NCBI GenBank assembly: GCA_035293805.1
Contig: DATGMD010000013.1
Location: forward strand, 18,810 to 82,809
Direction: 5' to 3'
Length of the DNA: 64,000 nt
From: JAJPHF01 sp035293805
GTDB taxonomy: Bacteria > Chloroflexota > UBA6077 > JAJPHF01
The translations under genes were made by a program, and so were the position numbers. Below the pieces are notes generated by a model. It was not told the origin of the DNA. It searched no databases and worked only from the letters and a program-made list of their open reading frames with translations. Positions 16,239 to 25,075 of this stretch are shown piece by piece (position 1 is the stretch's first letter; every line of letters starts with the position of its first letter).

Positions 16239-17282
16239 ATGACGAAGATTCGGGAGTTCGCCACCACCTGGGGATCGCCCGCGCCGCGCATCTGGTTCGA
16301 GCGCGACAAGGAGGCGCTGATCGGCTCCGCGGCCGGCGCGCCCGAGGACATCCCCAACTTCCGGCCGTTCGACATGCTGAGCGAGCCCAACCAGGCGCTG
16401 ATCGTCCTCCAGAACGACGACATGCGCATCGGCGTGGAGAACGTGACGGGCACGCAGCCCTACTTCCGCCGCAACTCGAACTTCGACACCGTGTACTTCC
16501 AGTTCGCGGGCACGACGCTCGTCGAGACGGAGTACGGCGTGTTCGAGCAGAAGCCGGGCGAGCTGATGCTGGTGCCCGAGGGCATCGCCCAGCGCAGCAC
16601 GGGCACGGGCGACAGCCTGCGGCTCTTCGCCTTCCTGCGCGAGCCCGTCGAGCCGCTGTACACCGCCGAGAAGCATCAGAGCCACACCGAGTTCGAGATG
16701 GTGCGCACCGGCGGCCCCGCCTGGGCCGCGCCGAGCGCGCTCGCCACGCCGCCCGAGGGCGCCGTCGTCGAGCGCATGTACCTGTGGGACGAGCCGGAGC
16801 CCACGACGGTGAAGCGCACGACGAGCTACCTGATCGGGAAGGCGGCCGAGGGGCGCGGCGTGACGCACTACCGCCCGTTCGACGTGTTCCACGAGATGAC
16901 CGGCAAGCGCGGCCCGGGCCCCATGCTAATGAAGTCGTCGGTGTTCTTCTGCGAGGTCTACAACACCGAGGGCGAGCAGTTCGCCTTCCACCGCGCGCTC
17001 GACAGCGTGGAGGCCTGGCTGCAGTTCCGCGGCGACTCGATCAACGAGTCCGAGTACGGCAGCGTCCACCTGCTGCCCGGCGAGATGAACTACGCGCCGG
17101 TCGGCGTGCCGCACCGCGTGGTCGGCGGCGAGGGCTTCCTGCGCTACGTGCTGTACAGCAAGCGGCCCTGGCAGGTTATGGTGAACGCCTCGATGCACCT
17201 GCACGAGAGCCGCTTCGAGGCCAAGACGCGCGAGATCCAGCGCGCCGCCTGGCGCGACGAGCCGGTGCCCGCGGGGCGCTAG
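16239..17282 (+). CDS. Bicupin protein, homogentisate-dioxygenase-like fold
   Basis: A 347-residue protein with two cupin repeats, one around residues 75-145 (ETEYGVFEQKPGELMLVPEG) and one around 235-310 (FHRALDSVEAWLQFRGDS and PGEMNYAPVGVPHRV). The second repeat keeps a His, a Glu seven residues later and a distal His, as in the metal site of homogentisate 1,2-dioxygenase; the first repeat has Gln where a cupin His is usual (GIAQR). It could therefore be a ring-cleaving or other metal-dependent oxygenase, but the substrate is unknown. ATG 16239 follows GAGGAGGAAAGG. It lies 17 nt after a binding-lipoprotein gene. A close paralogue starts at 25076, also behind a lipoprotein gene. Confidence 0.8.
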   Translation: MTKIREFATTWGSPAPRIWFERDKEALIGSAAGAPEDIPNFRPFDMLSEPNQALIVLQNDDMRIGVENVTGTQPYFRRNSNFDTVYFQFAGTTLVETEYGVFEQKPGELMLVPEGIAQRSTGTGDSLRLFAFLREPVEPLYTAEKHQSHTEFEMVRTGGPAWAAPSALATPPEGAVVERMYLWDEPEPTTVKRTTSYLIGKAAEGRGVTHYRPFDVFHEMTGKRGPGPMLMKSSVFFCEVYNTEGEQFAFHRALDSVEAWLQFRGDSINESEYGSVHLLPGEMNYAPVGVPHRVVGGEGFLRYVLYSKRPWQVMVNASMHLHESRFEAKTREIQRAAWRDEPVPAGR

Positions 17283-17483
17283 AGGGGGAGGGCAGGGACC
17301 CCCTCCCCCCACAGGGAGCGGGGGCTACCCGGAGTGGGTGGCCCCGGCGTTCTCCCCCTTCCTTTCAGGGAGGGCGGCCGGGAGTAGGTCCTCCCGGGCG
17401 TGCCCCCCCCCTTTCCCCTGTGGGGGAGAGGGGGGCAGGGGGGAGAGGGGTCCGCCGCGCTCAGACGAGAAAGGAACAACCGC
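17283..17483. repeat. Intergenic G/C-rich palindromic repeats
   Basis: The gap is filled with complementary runs of C and G. An example is the CCCCTTTCCCCTGTGGGGG core near 17407-17427 followed by GAGAGGGGGGCAGGGGGGAG. Similar material lies at 18675-18902 and at the right end of the window. It looks like REP-type elements; the ribosome site of the next gene starts just after it. Confidence 0.6.
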
Positions 17484-18674
17484 ATGGCGTCGCCCAAGGA
17501 CTACCGCCCGCAGCTCTCGCTCGCCGAGCGCGATCGCCGCTACGGCGCCGTGCGCGCGCGCATGGCCGAGCGCGGCCTGGATGTGCTGCTCGCCCCCGCG
17601 AATACCGGCCGCTGGGAGCAGCAGCAGGCCGACGCCCGCTACCTCAGCCAGATCGGCGGCAACGCCACCGAGCCCTTCGTCGTCTTCCCGGCGCAGGGCG
17701 AGCCGACGGCGTTCGTGATGAACCGCGCCGGCTGGTGGCGCCGGGCCCAGGACTGGATCGCCGACGTGCGCGACTGCCGCAACGCCTGGGCCAAGTACGT
17801 CGGCGACTGGCTCGCCGAGCGCGGCTACGAGCGCGCCCGCATCGGCGTGGCCGGCCTGGCCGGCCTGTCGCGCAGCCCCGACGGCATTGTCGCCTACGGC
17901 ACGATGACTGGCCTCCAGGAGCGCTTCCCCCACGCCCAGTTCGAGAACGCCACCGACCTGATGCTTGCCGTCCGCACGCGCAAGAGCGCCGAGGAGATCA
18001 CCTTTCTCGAGCGCTCGGCGGGGCTCGTGGCGCTCGGCATCCAGACGATGGCCGAGGTGGCGCGGCCGGGCGTGGCTGAGTGCGAGGTCTACGCCGCCGT
18101 CTGGCACACGATGATCGGCAACGGCGGCGAGGGGCCGGCGCTGTTCTTCCTGACTGCCGGCCCGAACCTCGGCGGCAGCGCCTTCGTGCCCACCACCCGC
18201 CCGCTGGAGAAGGGCGACGTGATCCTGAACGAGATCGAGGTGAAGTACGGGGGCTACGCGGCACAGGGCAACCAGCCGATGTTCATCGGCGAGCCGACGC
18301 CGCGCCAGCGCGCGATGTACGATACGGCCCTGCGGGCCTTCGACCGCGTGCTGGCCGAGATGGCGCCGGGCGTGACGATGGGCCACGTCATGGACACCTA
18401 CCAGGCGGTCGTAGCCGAGACGCGGTTCGAGTGGGGCCACCCGCTGCTCCACGCCCGCGGCCTGGGCGACGACACGCCGGTGCTGCTCGGCGACGCCGAC
18501 TTGGAGCGCTACCGGAGCACGCCCCTGGAGGAGGGTATGGTATTCGTGCTCAAGCCCCGTACCGGCGACCCGGCGACGGGCGGCCACATGACGGTCGGCG
18601 ACACGGTCTGCGTCACCGCCACCGGCGCCCGCCGCCTCAGCCAGCGCTCGATGGCGCCGATCGTGGCGGGGTGA
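17484..18674 (+). CDS. M24 (creatinase/aminopeptidase P fold) protein lacking most metal ligands
   Basis: A 396-residue protein with a creatinase N-terminal domain (about residues 10-145, starting SLAERDRRYGAVRARMAERG) and an M24 pita-bread domain (about 155-390). In metal-dependent members the ligands are Asp, Asp, His, Glu, Glu. Here the aligned places read Glu (LNEIEVKYGGY), Gln (AAQGNQP), His (HPLLHARG), Lys (FVLKPRTG) and a non-acidic residue (MTVGDTVCVT). Four of five are thus changed. The length is close to creatinase, a metal-free relative. It may be a metal-independent C-N hydrolase or a non-catalytic binder (inference). ATG 17484 has GAAAGGA upstream. Confidence 0.8.
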   Translation: MASPKDYRPQLSLAERDRRYGAVRARMAERGLDVLLAPANTGRWEQQQADARYLSQIGGNATEPFVVFPAQGEPTAFVMNRAGWWRRAQDWIADVRDCRNAWAKYVGDWLAERGYERARIGVAGLAGLSRSPDGIVAYGTMTGLQERFPHAQFENATDLMLAVRTRKSAEEITFLERSAGLVALGIQTMAEVARPGVAECEVYAAVWHTMIGNGGEGPALFFLTAGPNLGGSAFVPTTRPLEKGDVILNEIEVKYGGYAAQGNQPMFIGEPTPRQRAMYDTALRAFDRVLAEMAPGVTMGHVMDTYQAVVAETRFEWGHPLLHARGLGDDTPVLLGDADLERYRSTPLEEGMVFVLKPRTGDPATGGHMTVGDTVCVTATGARRLSQRSMAPIVAG

Positions 18675-18902
18675 CCTAACCCCCCCGGCCCCCTCTCCCC
18701 CATAGGGGAAAGGGGGGGAAGACGCCGGCGCTGCCCCCACCGGAAAGCCCCCGCCCCCTATGGGGGGAGGGGGTTGGGGGAGGGGGTCCGTCCCGCTCCC
18801 CCTTCCCGCATCGGGAGGGGGGGCCGGGGGGGTAGGTCGGTCCTCGCAACACCGGAACGAAGAGCGGCGAAGTAGGACGGCGAAGAGAGTAAGGAGGCCA
18901 CG
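18675..18902. repeat. Intergenic G/C-rich palindromic repeats
   Basis: Several C-run/G-run hairpins. The piece at 18796-18830, built on CTTCCCGCATCGGGAG, recurs almost exactly at 63967-64000, 45 kb away. The last 45 nt, down to the GTAAGGAGG site, are ordinary leader. Confidence 0.65.
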
Positions 18903-19760
18903 ATGGCGGTAGCGACCAAGACGGCGGTAGTGCGGCTCGACCACATCGCCGTGCCCACCAACGACCTGGGCACGTCGCTGGCGTTCTACACCGACGTGCT
19001 CGGCGCGCGGTTCAACCGGCTGGTGAACTGTAACCTGCGCGGGCTGAACCGCGTCGTGCCCGAGATGGTGTTCGTGACGGTGGCCAACCACGCCGGCATG
19101 GGCATCGCCCTCCAGGACGAGGCGATCCCGGCGCCCATCCGGCCCCTCGAAGGGCCGGTCTGCGGCTTCGAGATCGACGAGCGCGGCATCGACGGCGTCG
19201 TGCAGGTGCTGCGCGAGAAGGGCGTGCCGTTCGAGGGCCCGGTCGAGTACCCGGCGCCCAGCCCCATCGCCGCGTCGGTGTTCGTGCAGGACCCCCAGCA
19301 GAACACCTTCGAGCTGTCGGAGCGCCGCGACGACCGGCGCAGCAGCGACCCGCCCCAGGGTCACCTCGGCCTGCGCCGCATCAGCCACGTGCGGCTGGAG
19401 GTCACGGACCTGGAGCTGGCCCGCCAGTGGTACACCGAGACGCTGGAGCTAGAACCGTACGAGGCCGTGCCCGGCGACCGCCAGCTGACCTTCGCCATCG
19501 GCGAGACGGGGCAGTTGTTCATCGTTCATGAAGTCCCCGCCATGACGCGGCGCAGCCACTACGCCCGCGGCCCGCACGTCGACGTGAAGGTGCCGGTCGG
19601 GGCGTACGAGGCGTTCGTGCCGCGGCTGACGAACGTCGAGCGTTACTGGGGCCCGAACGGCCACGAGATTCCCTGGCACGAGCCCGACCCGCTGACGGTC
19701 TACTTCTACGACCCGTTCGGCAACCGCTTCCAGGTCAGCGAGAACCGGCCGCACGGGTAG
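18903..19760 (+). CDS. Two-domain VOC (glyoxalase/dioxygenase superfamily) protein
   Basis: A 285-residue protein made of two vicinal-oxygen-chelate domains: residues about 10-140 (LDHIAVPTNDLGTSLAFYTD to DPQQNTFELSE) and about 157-280 (ISHVRLEVTDLELARQWYTE to YDPFGNRFQVSE). Potential metal ligands are His in DHIAV and SHVRL and Glu in TFELSE and HEV. Such proteins include extradiol dioxygenases, glyoxalases and fosfomycin-resistance enzymes; the context of cupins, monooxygenases and hydrolases favours catabolism of an organic compound. The start ATG follows GTAAGGAGG. A binding-lipoprotein gene follows after 135 nt. Confidence 0.8.
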   Translation: MAVATKTAVVRLDHIAVPTNDLGTSLAFYTDVLGARFNRLVNCNLRGLNRVVPEMVFVTVANHAGMGIALQDEAIPAPIRPLEGPVCGFEIDERGIDGVVQVLREKGVPFEGPVEYPAPSPIAASVFVQDPQQNTFELSERRDDRRSSDPPQGHLGLRRISHVRLEVTDLELARQWYTETLELEPYEAVPGDRQLTFAIGETGQLFIVHEVPAMTRRSHYARGPHVDVKVPVGAYEAFVPRLTNVERYWGPNGHEIPWHEPDPLTVYFYDPFGNRFQVSENRPHG

Positions 19761-19895
19761 ACGGAGTGCCGTAAGGCGGGGAGCGCGGCAAGCAACGCCG
19801 GCACGGCGAGAAGACGTAGGGGCGCTGCTTGCCGCGCCCAGGCGGGCGGCGGGTGGCCTGGCACCCGCCCGGGCGGCGCGGCAGGAGCGGAACGC

Positions 19896-20984
19896 ATGAG
19901 AACCGCCATACGCGCGGCGAGTCTGCTTGCATTCGTGCTTGGCACGGCGGCCTGCGCCTCGGGCGCGACGCCGGCCAGCCCGCCGAGCGCGGCGCAGCCC
20001 GCGCCCAGCCAGGCGCCGGCCGCGGCGCAGCCGGCGCCCAGCGCGCCCGCCGCGCCCCCGCCCACCGAGCACATCAAGGTCTCGTTCGCGGCCGACAGCG
20101 CCATCTACGCGCCCCACTTCATCGCCCTCGAGAAGGGCTACTACCAGGAAGAAGGCATCGACATGGAGATGATCCGCGCGGGCGGCGGCGTCGCCACCCC
20201 CGCCCTCATCTCCGGCGAGATCCAGTACAGCACGTCGGCCGCGACCTCGCTCAGCGCCATGCTCAAGGGCGCCCCGCTCAAGGTGATCTACACGAACTCG
20301 GACCGCTCGTTCGATGAGCTGTGGACCACCACCGACAGCATCCGCACGCTGCAAGACCTCGTCGGCAAGGCGGTAGGCGTCCAGACCCACGGCGACACGA
20401 TGGAGATCGAGTCGCGCCTGATGTTCATGAAGCACGGCATCGACCCGAACAGCGTGAGCTACAACGCGATGGGCGTCGGCAACCAGCGCCTGGCGGCCCT
20501 GGAGTCGGGCGTCATCGCCTCGGCCGTGCTCTCCATCCCCGACGCGGTCCTGCTGAAGAACACCAGCGCCGCGGCGCACGCCTACCGCGTGGCCGACTTC
20601 AGCACCGACATCCAGATGCTCTACACCGGCCTCGCCACGAGCGACCAGGAGCTGCAACAGCACCGCGACCGGGCCATGCGCTTCCTGCGCGGCACCGTGA
20701 AGGGCCGCGAGTATTTCAAGCAGTTCAAGGACGAGACCCTCACCATCATGGGCAAGTACAACGACCTCCCGCGCGACGCCAACGAGGCCGACTACGACGC
20801 AACGCTGCCCGCGCTGACCGAGGACGGCACGATGCCAGCCGACGTGCAGCGCCAGGACGCCATCGTGCGGGCCCAGGTCAACGACGTGGACCAGGTCCCC
20901 CCCGTCGAGCAGATGTACGACTACAGCCTCATCAAAGACGTTTACCGCGAGCTACAAGCGAGCGGCTGGAAGCCCACGCGGTAG
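19896..20984 (+). CDS. NMT1/NitT-type substrate-binding lipoprotein 3
   Basis: A third paralogue (362 residues). It has a lipobox ending GTAAC (Cys at about residue 22) and a long Ala/Pro/Ser linker. The core has IYAPHFIALEKGYYQEEGID, GGGVATPALISGEIQYSTS and VIYTNSDRSFDELW, and the C-terminus is YDYSLIKDVYRELQASGW. It is especially close to the paralogue at 23781, with the same MEMI and LQQHRDRAMRFLR segments. The next lipoprotein gene begins 12 nt after its stop, so the two are co-transcribed. Ligand unknown. Confidence 0.9.
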   Translation: MRTAIRAASLLAFVLGTAACASGATPASPPSAAQPAPSQAPAAAQPAPSAPAAPPPTEHIKVSFAADSAIYAPHFIALEKGYYQEEGIDMEMIRAGGGVATPALISGEIQYSTSAATSLSAMLKGAPLKVIYTNSDRSFDELWTTTDSIRTLQDLVGKAVGVQTHGDTMEIESRLMFMKHGIDPNSVSYNAMGVGNQRLAALESGVIASAVLSIPDAVLLKNTSAAAHAYRVADFSTDIQMLYTGLATSDQELQQHRDRAMRFLRGTVKGREYFKQFKDETLTIMGKYNDLPRDANEADYDATLPALTEDGTMPADVQRQDAIVRAQVNDVDQVPPVEQMYDYSLIKDVYRELQASGWKPTR

Positions 20985-20995
20985 GAAGCAGGCAG

Positions 20996-22075
20996 ATGGG
21001 ACGTTCAGGACCAGGCCCGCGCGCGCTCCCGGCGGCGCTGCTCGCGCTCGCGGTGCTGCTCGGCGCGGCGTGCGGGCCGAGCGCGGCCGCCGGCGACGCC
21101 AGCGGCGGCCGCACTGCCGGGGGCGCCGCGCCGGCCGCCGCGCCGGGCCAGCCCCCGCCGCTGGAGAAGGTCAGGGTGGCCCTGGCCGCGGACAGCGCCA
21201 TGTACGCGCCGTTCTTCATCGCCATGGACAAGGGCTACTTCGCCGACGAGGGCCTCGAGCTGGTGACCGTCACGCTGCCCGGCGGGCCGGGCACGACGGC
21301 GCTCCTGGCCGGCGAGATCGACTACGGCACTTCCGCCGGCTCGGCGGCCAGCGCGATGCTCAAGGGGGCGCCGATCAAAGTCGTCTACACCAACGCCGAC
21401 CGCCCGGGCTTCGACATCTGGTCCACCAGCCCCGAGCTGACCTCCCTCGCCGATCTGCCCGGCAAGACGCTGGGCATCCAGTCGCGCGGCGACACGACCG
21501 ACCTGGCCGCGCGCATGGTCTTCCAGCAGCGCGGCATCGACCCGGCCAGCGTCAACTACGTCGCGATCGGCGGCGGCGCCCAGCGGCTCGCGGCGATGCA
21601 GGCGGCCAGCACCGACGCCGTGGTGCTGGGCGTGGCGGACGTGGTGCGCTTGCAGGAGCTGGGCACGCGCGGCCAGCAGCTCGCCAACCTCCGCGCCGAG
21701 GTGCAGATGCTCTACATGGGCGTCGTCACCAGCGACCGAGAGCTGCAGGAGCACCGCGACCGCGCCAAGCGCTTCCTGCGCGCCAGCATCAAGGGCCGCG
21801 AGTACTTCAAGGCGTTCAAGGAGGACACCCTCGCCATCATGGCCGCGCACAACGGCCTGCCGCGCGCGGCGAACGAGGCCGACTACGACGACGCGCTGCG
21901 CGGCATGACCCCGGAGGCGTCCATGCCGGTCGAGGTGCAGCGGCGCGATGCCGCGATCCGCGCGCAGGTGAACGAGGCGGAGCAGGCCCCGCCCGTGGAG
22001 GCGATGTACGACTACAGCCTCGTCCAGGAGATCTATCAGGAGCTGAAAGCGAGCGGCTGGCAGCCCACACGCTAA
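20996..22075 (+). CDS. NMT1/NitT-type substrate-binding lipoprotein 4
   Basis: A fourth paralogue (359 residues). I chose ATG 20996, which gives a normal lipoprotein signal (LLGAAC, Cys at about residue 23); the much longer upstream reading runs through the previous gene in another frame and was rejected. The binding region around MYAPFFIAMDKGYFADEG is followed by LPGGPGTTALLAGEIDYGTS, which departs from the GGG..TPALISG motif of its neighbours, so the ligand pocket may differ. The C-terminus is YDYSLVQEIYQELKASGW. An M29/NicX-like gene follows after 27 nt. Confidence 0.9.
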   Translation: MGRSGPGPRALPAALLALAVLLGAACGPSAAAGDASGGRTAGGAAPAAAPGQPPPLEKVRVALAADSAMYAPFFIAMDKGYFADEGLELVTVTLPGGPGTTALLAGEIDYGTSAGSAASAMLKGAPIKVVYTNADRPGFDIWSTSPELTSLADLPGKTLGIQSRGDTTDLAARMVFQQRGIDPASVNYVAIGGGAQRLAAMQAASTDAVVLGVADVVRLQELGTRGQQLANLRAEVQMLYMGVVTSDRELQEHRDRAKRFLRASIKGREYFKAFKEDTLAIMAAHNGLPRAANEADYDDALRGMTPEASMPVEVQRRDAAIRAQVNEAEQAPPVEAMYDYSLVQEIYQELKASGWQPTR

Positions 22076-22102
22076 GGCAGCGGTAAGGCAGAGGAGGGCC
22101 CA

Positions 22103-23212
22103 ATGATCCACCACGAGATCGCGGACATGATGCAGGGCGTGCAGAACATGGTCGAGGCGGCCGACATCCGCCCCGGCGACCAGGTGCTGCTCCTGGGCGA
22201 CCGTCGCAGCGACCCCCAGACGATCGAGGCGCTGGCGGCGGGGCTGACGGCGATGGGCGCCCACATCTCGACGCTCATCACCGAGCCGATCGCCCGCTAC
22301 GGCGAGGTGCCGCCCCAAGTGTTCCCCGCCATGCACGCCTCCGACGTAGCCATCTGGGTGTGGCCCGTGTTCCTCACCTTCACGCCCGCCCACCGGGCGA
22401 TGGGCCGCAAGCGCGAGGAGAGCGGCACGCAGCTCCACGAGGAGCGCATGAAGCCCTACTTCGTCTACTTCGAGGGCACGCCAGGGCTGCTGGCGCGCGA
22501 CTACGCGAAGTTCCCGAACCCGGTCCTGTGGAAGCTGGCCGAGAAGGTGCGCGCGGTCGTCGGCGCGGGCCGCGAGGTCCACGTCGAGGACGACCTGGGC
22601 ACCAACCTGACGGCTACCTACGACGGCAACCGCCTGTACGGCATGCAGTTCCGCGCCGGCGACCCACCGGGCCGCTGCCACTTCCCGTGGGGCCGCTGCG
22701 GCGTGTACAACGGCGACGGCCAGGCCAACGGCGTCGTGTATCTCAGCGCCATCCAGGGCATCCCCGGCCAGTTGCCGACCCCCATGCGCTGGAAGGTGGA
22801 AGACAGCATCGTCACCGAGGTGGAGGGCGGCGAGGCGGCCGAGGAGTGCCGCCGGCTGTTCCAGGAGGTACCCGGCTCCAACCGCCTGATCGAGATCATG
22901 TTCGGCTACCACCCGAAGGCGTCCATCGCCCACGGCATGGCCGACCCGATGCACTGGGAGCTGATCAGCAAGATGCCCTGGGCGGGCCTCGGCACCGACC
23001 GCAAGCACCCGGACTTCCGCCACGTCGACGGCTCCATCCTGAACGGGCGCCTGTACATCGACGGCCGGATCATTGTCCACGAGGGCGGCATGCTCGACCG
23101 CTCGCTGCTGCACGACCCCGAGGTGCTGGAGGTCGCGTCGCGCTACGGCGACCCCTACGAGGTGCTGGCGCCGGTGTCGCACGCCGCCCACGGGTCGAAC
23201 ACGCTATGGTAA
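22103..23212 (+). CDS. M29 aminopeptidase/NicX-like metal protein
   Basis: A 369-residue protein resembling the M29 aminopeptidase fold that also contains 2,5-dihydroxypyridine 5,6-dioxygenase (NicX). The C-terminal half has FGYHPKASIAHGMADPMHW and the HVDG motif (His307, Asp309); a His-x-Asp pair at this place is the metal motif of both M29 peptidases and NicX. The N-terminal half starts with a helix and DIRPGDQVLLLGDRR. The stop codon overlaps the start of a flavin reductase gene by 7 nt (ATGGTAA), so the two are coupled. That pairing and the nearby cupin and VOC genes favour a ring-cleaving oxygenase over a peptidase, but this is inference. Confidence 0.7.
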   Translation: MIHHEIADMMQGVQNMVEAADIRPGDQVLLLGDRRSDPQTIEALAAGLTAMGAHISTLITEPIARYGEVPPQVFPAMHASDVAIWVWPVFLTFTPAHRAMGRKREESGTQLHEERMKPYFVYFEGTPGLLARDYAKFPNPVLWKLAEKVRAVVGAGREVHVEDDLGTNLTATYDGNRLYGMQFRAGDPPGRCHFPWGRCGVYNGDGQANGVVYLSAIQGIPGQLPTPMRWKVEDSIVTEVEGGEAAEECRRLFQEVPGSNRLIEIMFGYHPKASIAHGMADPMHWELISKMPWAGLGTDRKHPDFRHVDGSILNGRLYIDGRIIVHEGGMLDRSLLHDPEVLEVASRYGDPYEVLAPVSHAAHGSNTLW

Positions 23213-23748
23213 GCGAGTCGCGCGTCGTCCCCGACCCGCTGGACCTCCAGAACGCCCTGGAGTGGCTGCCGGCCCCGCTGCTGCTGGTCACGGCCGCGCT
23301 CGGCGAGCAGCAGAACGTGCAGGTCGCCATCCGCGGCATGCAGCTCAACGAGCACGGCCCGCCGTCGCTGGTGATCGGCGTCGGGCCGAAGAACTTCACC
23401 TACACGCTGATCGCCGAGTCGGGCGAGTTCGGCGTCAACATCCCGTCCACGCGGCTCGCGCACGTCGTGGACCGCGCCCGCGATCTCGCCAAGGCGCGCG
23501 TCCACGGCGACGCGGTGGACAAGTTCGCGGCGCTCGGCGTGCGGCCGCGGCCGGCCGGCATCATCCGCGCGCCGCTCGTCGAGGACTGCGCGGCGAGCTT
23601 CGAGTGCCGCGTCGACCGCATCGTCGACGTGGCAGCCGACCACGCCCTGATCGTCGGCACCATCCTGCGCCTGGAGCGTCACCCGGAGCTGCGGCCGCTC
23701 GTCCGCTACCACCGCACGTCGTTCCCGCTCGCGGAGGCCGTCGACTAG
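23206..23748 (+). CDS. Flavin reductase-like FMN-binding protein
   Basis: A 180-residue member of the flavin reductase/DIM6-NTAB family, with the split-barrel pattern WLPAPLLLVTAA, PPSLVIGVGPKNFTYTLI, GEFGVNIPST, and a C-terminal strand DHALIVGTILRLERHP. Such proteins supply reduced FMN to monooxygenases or bind flavin for oxidoreduction. The ATG at 23206 overlaps the preceding stop, giving translational coupling with the M29/NicX-like gene. It may feed reduced flavin to the luciferase-like monooxygenases of this region (inference); no other reductase is seen in the window. A binding-lipoprotein gene follows after 32 nt. Confidence 0.85.
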   Translation: MVSESRVVPDPLDLQNALEWLPAPLLLVTAALGEQQNVQVAIRGMQLNEHGPPSLVIGVGPKNFTYTLIAESGEFGVNIPSTRLAHVVDRARDLAKARVHGDAVDKFAALGVRPRPAGIIRAPLVEDCAASFECRVDRIVDVAADHALIVGTILRLERHPELRPLVRYHRTSFPLAEAVD

Positions 23749-23780
23749 CGCGCCGGCCCGGCCGCGCCGAGGAGGTGGCG

Positions 23781-24842
23781 ATGCGCACCCAGCGATGTCG
23801 CGTGGTGGCCTGCCTGAGCGTCCTCTGGGTCGCCGCCTGCACCGCTGCGACGCGGCCCGAGGCCGCCCCGCCCGCAGCGCCCGCGGCGGCCGCCCCGGCC
23901 GCCGCCGCGCCCGCGTCCCCGCCGCCGGCCGAGACGATTCGCGTCACCTTCGCCTCGGACTCGGCAGTCTACGCGCCCCACTTCATCGCCATCGAGAAGG
24001 GCTACTACCAGGAAGAGGGCATCGAGATGGAGATGATCAGCGCGGGCGGCGGCGCCGGCACGCCCGCGCTCATCTCCGGCGACGTGCAGTACAGCACCTC
24101 GGCCGCCTCCTCGCTCAGCGCCATGCTCAAGGGCGCGCCCCTCAAGGTCATCTACACCAACGCCGATCGCCCGGGCTACGAGCTGCGCTCCACGTCGCCC
24201 GACGTGCGGACGCTGGCCGATCTCGTCGGCAAGTCGATCGGCGTCCACTCGCGGGGCGACAGCAACGAGGTCGCGGCGCGGATCGTCCTCCAGCAGCAGG
24301 GCGTCGATCCCAACGCCGTAACGTATACGCCGCTGGGCGGCGGCAGCGCGCGGCTGGTCGCCTTCGAGTCGCGCGCCGTGGCGGCGGTCGTCCTCAGCAC
24401 GTCCGATGTGGTCCAGCTCCGCGATGTCTTGTCCAACGGCCACCTTCTCTCGGACATGCGCCGCGAGGTCCAGATGCTCTACACCGGCCTGGCGACGAGC
24501 GACCAGGAGCTGCAGCAGCACCGCGACCGAGCCATGCGCTTCCTGCGGGCTACCGTGAAGGGCCGCGAGTACTACAAGCGCTACCGCGAAGAGACCCTGC
24601 AGATCATGAGCAAGTACAACGGCGACCCCCGCGAGGCGAACGAGGCGGACTACGACGACGTGCTGGCGTCGATGACCGAGGACGGGACGATGCCCGTCGA
24701 GGCGCAGCGCCGCGATGCCCAGGTCCGCGCCGAGGTGAACGACGTGGACCAGTACCCGCCCGTCGAGCAGATGTACGACTACAGCCTCATCAAGGAGATC
24801 TACCGCGAGCTACAGGCCAGCGGCTGGCAGCCGACCCCATAG
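23781..24842 (+). CDS. NMT1/NitT-type substrate-binding lipoprotein 5
   Basis: A fifth paralogue (353 residues) starting at ATG 23781 behind GAGGAGG. The lipobox is WVAAC (Cys at about residue 20). The core has VYAPHFIAIEKGYYQEEGIE, GGGAGTPALISGDVQYSTS and VIYTNADRPGYELRSTS, and the C-terminus is YDYSLIKEIYRELQASGW. It is the closest relative of the paralogue at 19896. It follows the flavin reductase gene by 32 nt and precedes a bicupin gene, repeating the lipoprotein-cupin order seen at 15.1-17.3 kb. Confidence 0.9.
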   Translation: MRTQRCRVVACLSVLWVAACTAATRPEAAPPAAPAAAAPAAAAPASPPPAETIRVTFASDSAVYAPHFIAIEKGYYQEEGIEMEMISAGGGAGTPALISGDVQYSTSAASSLSAMLKGAPLKVIYTNADRPGYELRSTSPDVRTLADLVGKSIGVHSRGDSNEVAARIVLQQQGVDPNAVTYTPLGGGSARLVAFESRAVAAVVLSTSDVVQLRDVLSNGHLLSDMRREVQMLYTGLATSDQELQQHRDRAMRFLRATVKGREYYKRYREETLQIMSKYNGDPREANEADYDDVLASMTEDGTMPVEAQRRDAQVRAEVNDVDQYPPVEQMYDYSLIKEIYRELQASGWQPTP

Positions 24843-24912
24843 GGCGCAATGCGACCAGCGGCCGCGCCCGCAATGTGAGCGGCAGGCGTCGGGGATGGGT
24901 AGATTTCACGGC

Positions 24913-24990
24913 GGACCAGCAGTGGCTGTGTCGTAGGGGCGGGTTTCATGCCCGCCCGCGGCCTGTGGCGCGGAATACTGCAAGCGCCAC
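24913..24990. repeat. Composite intergenic repeat: two adjacent hairpin elements
   Basis: The left part, from GGACCAGC at 24913, includes a hairpin GGGCGGG (24937-24943)/CCCGCCC (24951-24957); a related copy lies at 53821-53882. The right part is a 26-nt element with arms GTGGCGC (24965-24971) and GCGCCAC (24984-24990) around GGAATACTGCAA; copies lie at 45025-45050 and 45103-45128. It sits in the 233-nt gap before the second bicupin gene. Confidence 0.7.
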
Positions 24991-25075
24991 TGGCCGCAGC
25001 CCCGGCGCCGGTTAACCGCGTGGCCACACTGCACACCGCCGCAACGGCGGCCGCGACGAGAGGAGGGCCAGGACG

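Noticed and set aside
20321..20995. Upstream extension of binding lipoprotein 4
   Set aside because: It reads through the previous lipoprotein gene in another frame; the signal peptide only begins at 20996.
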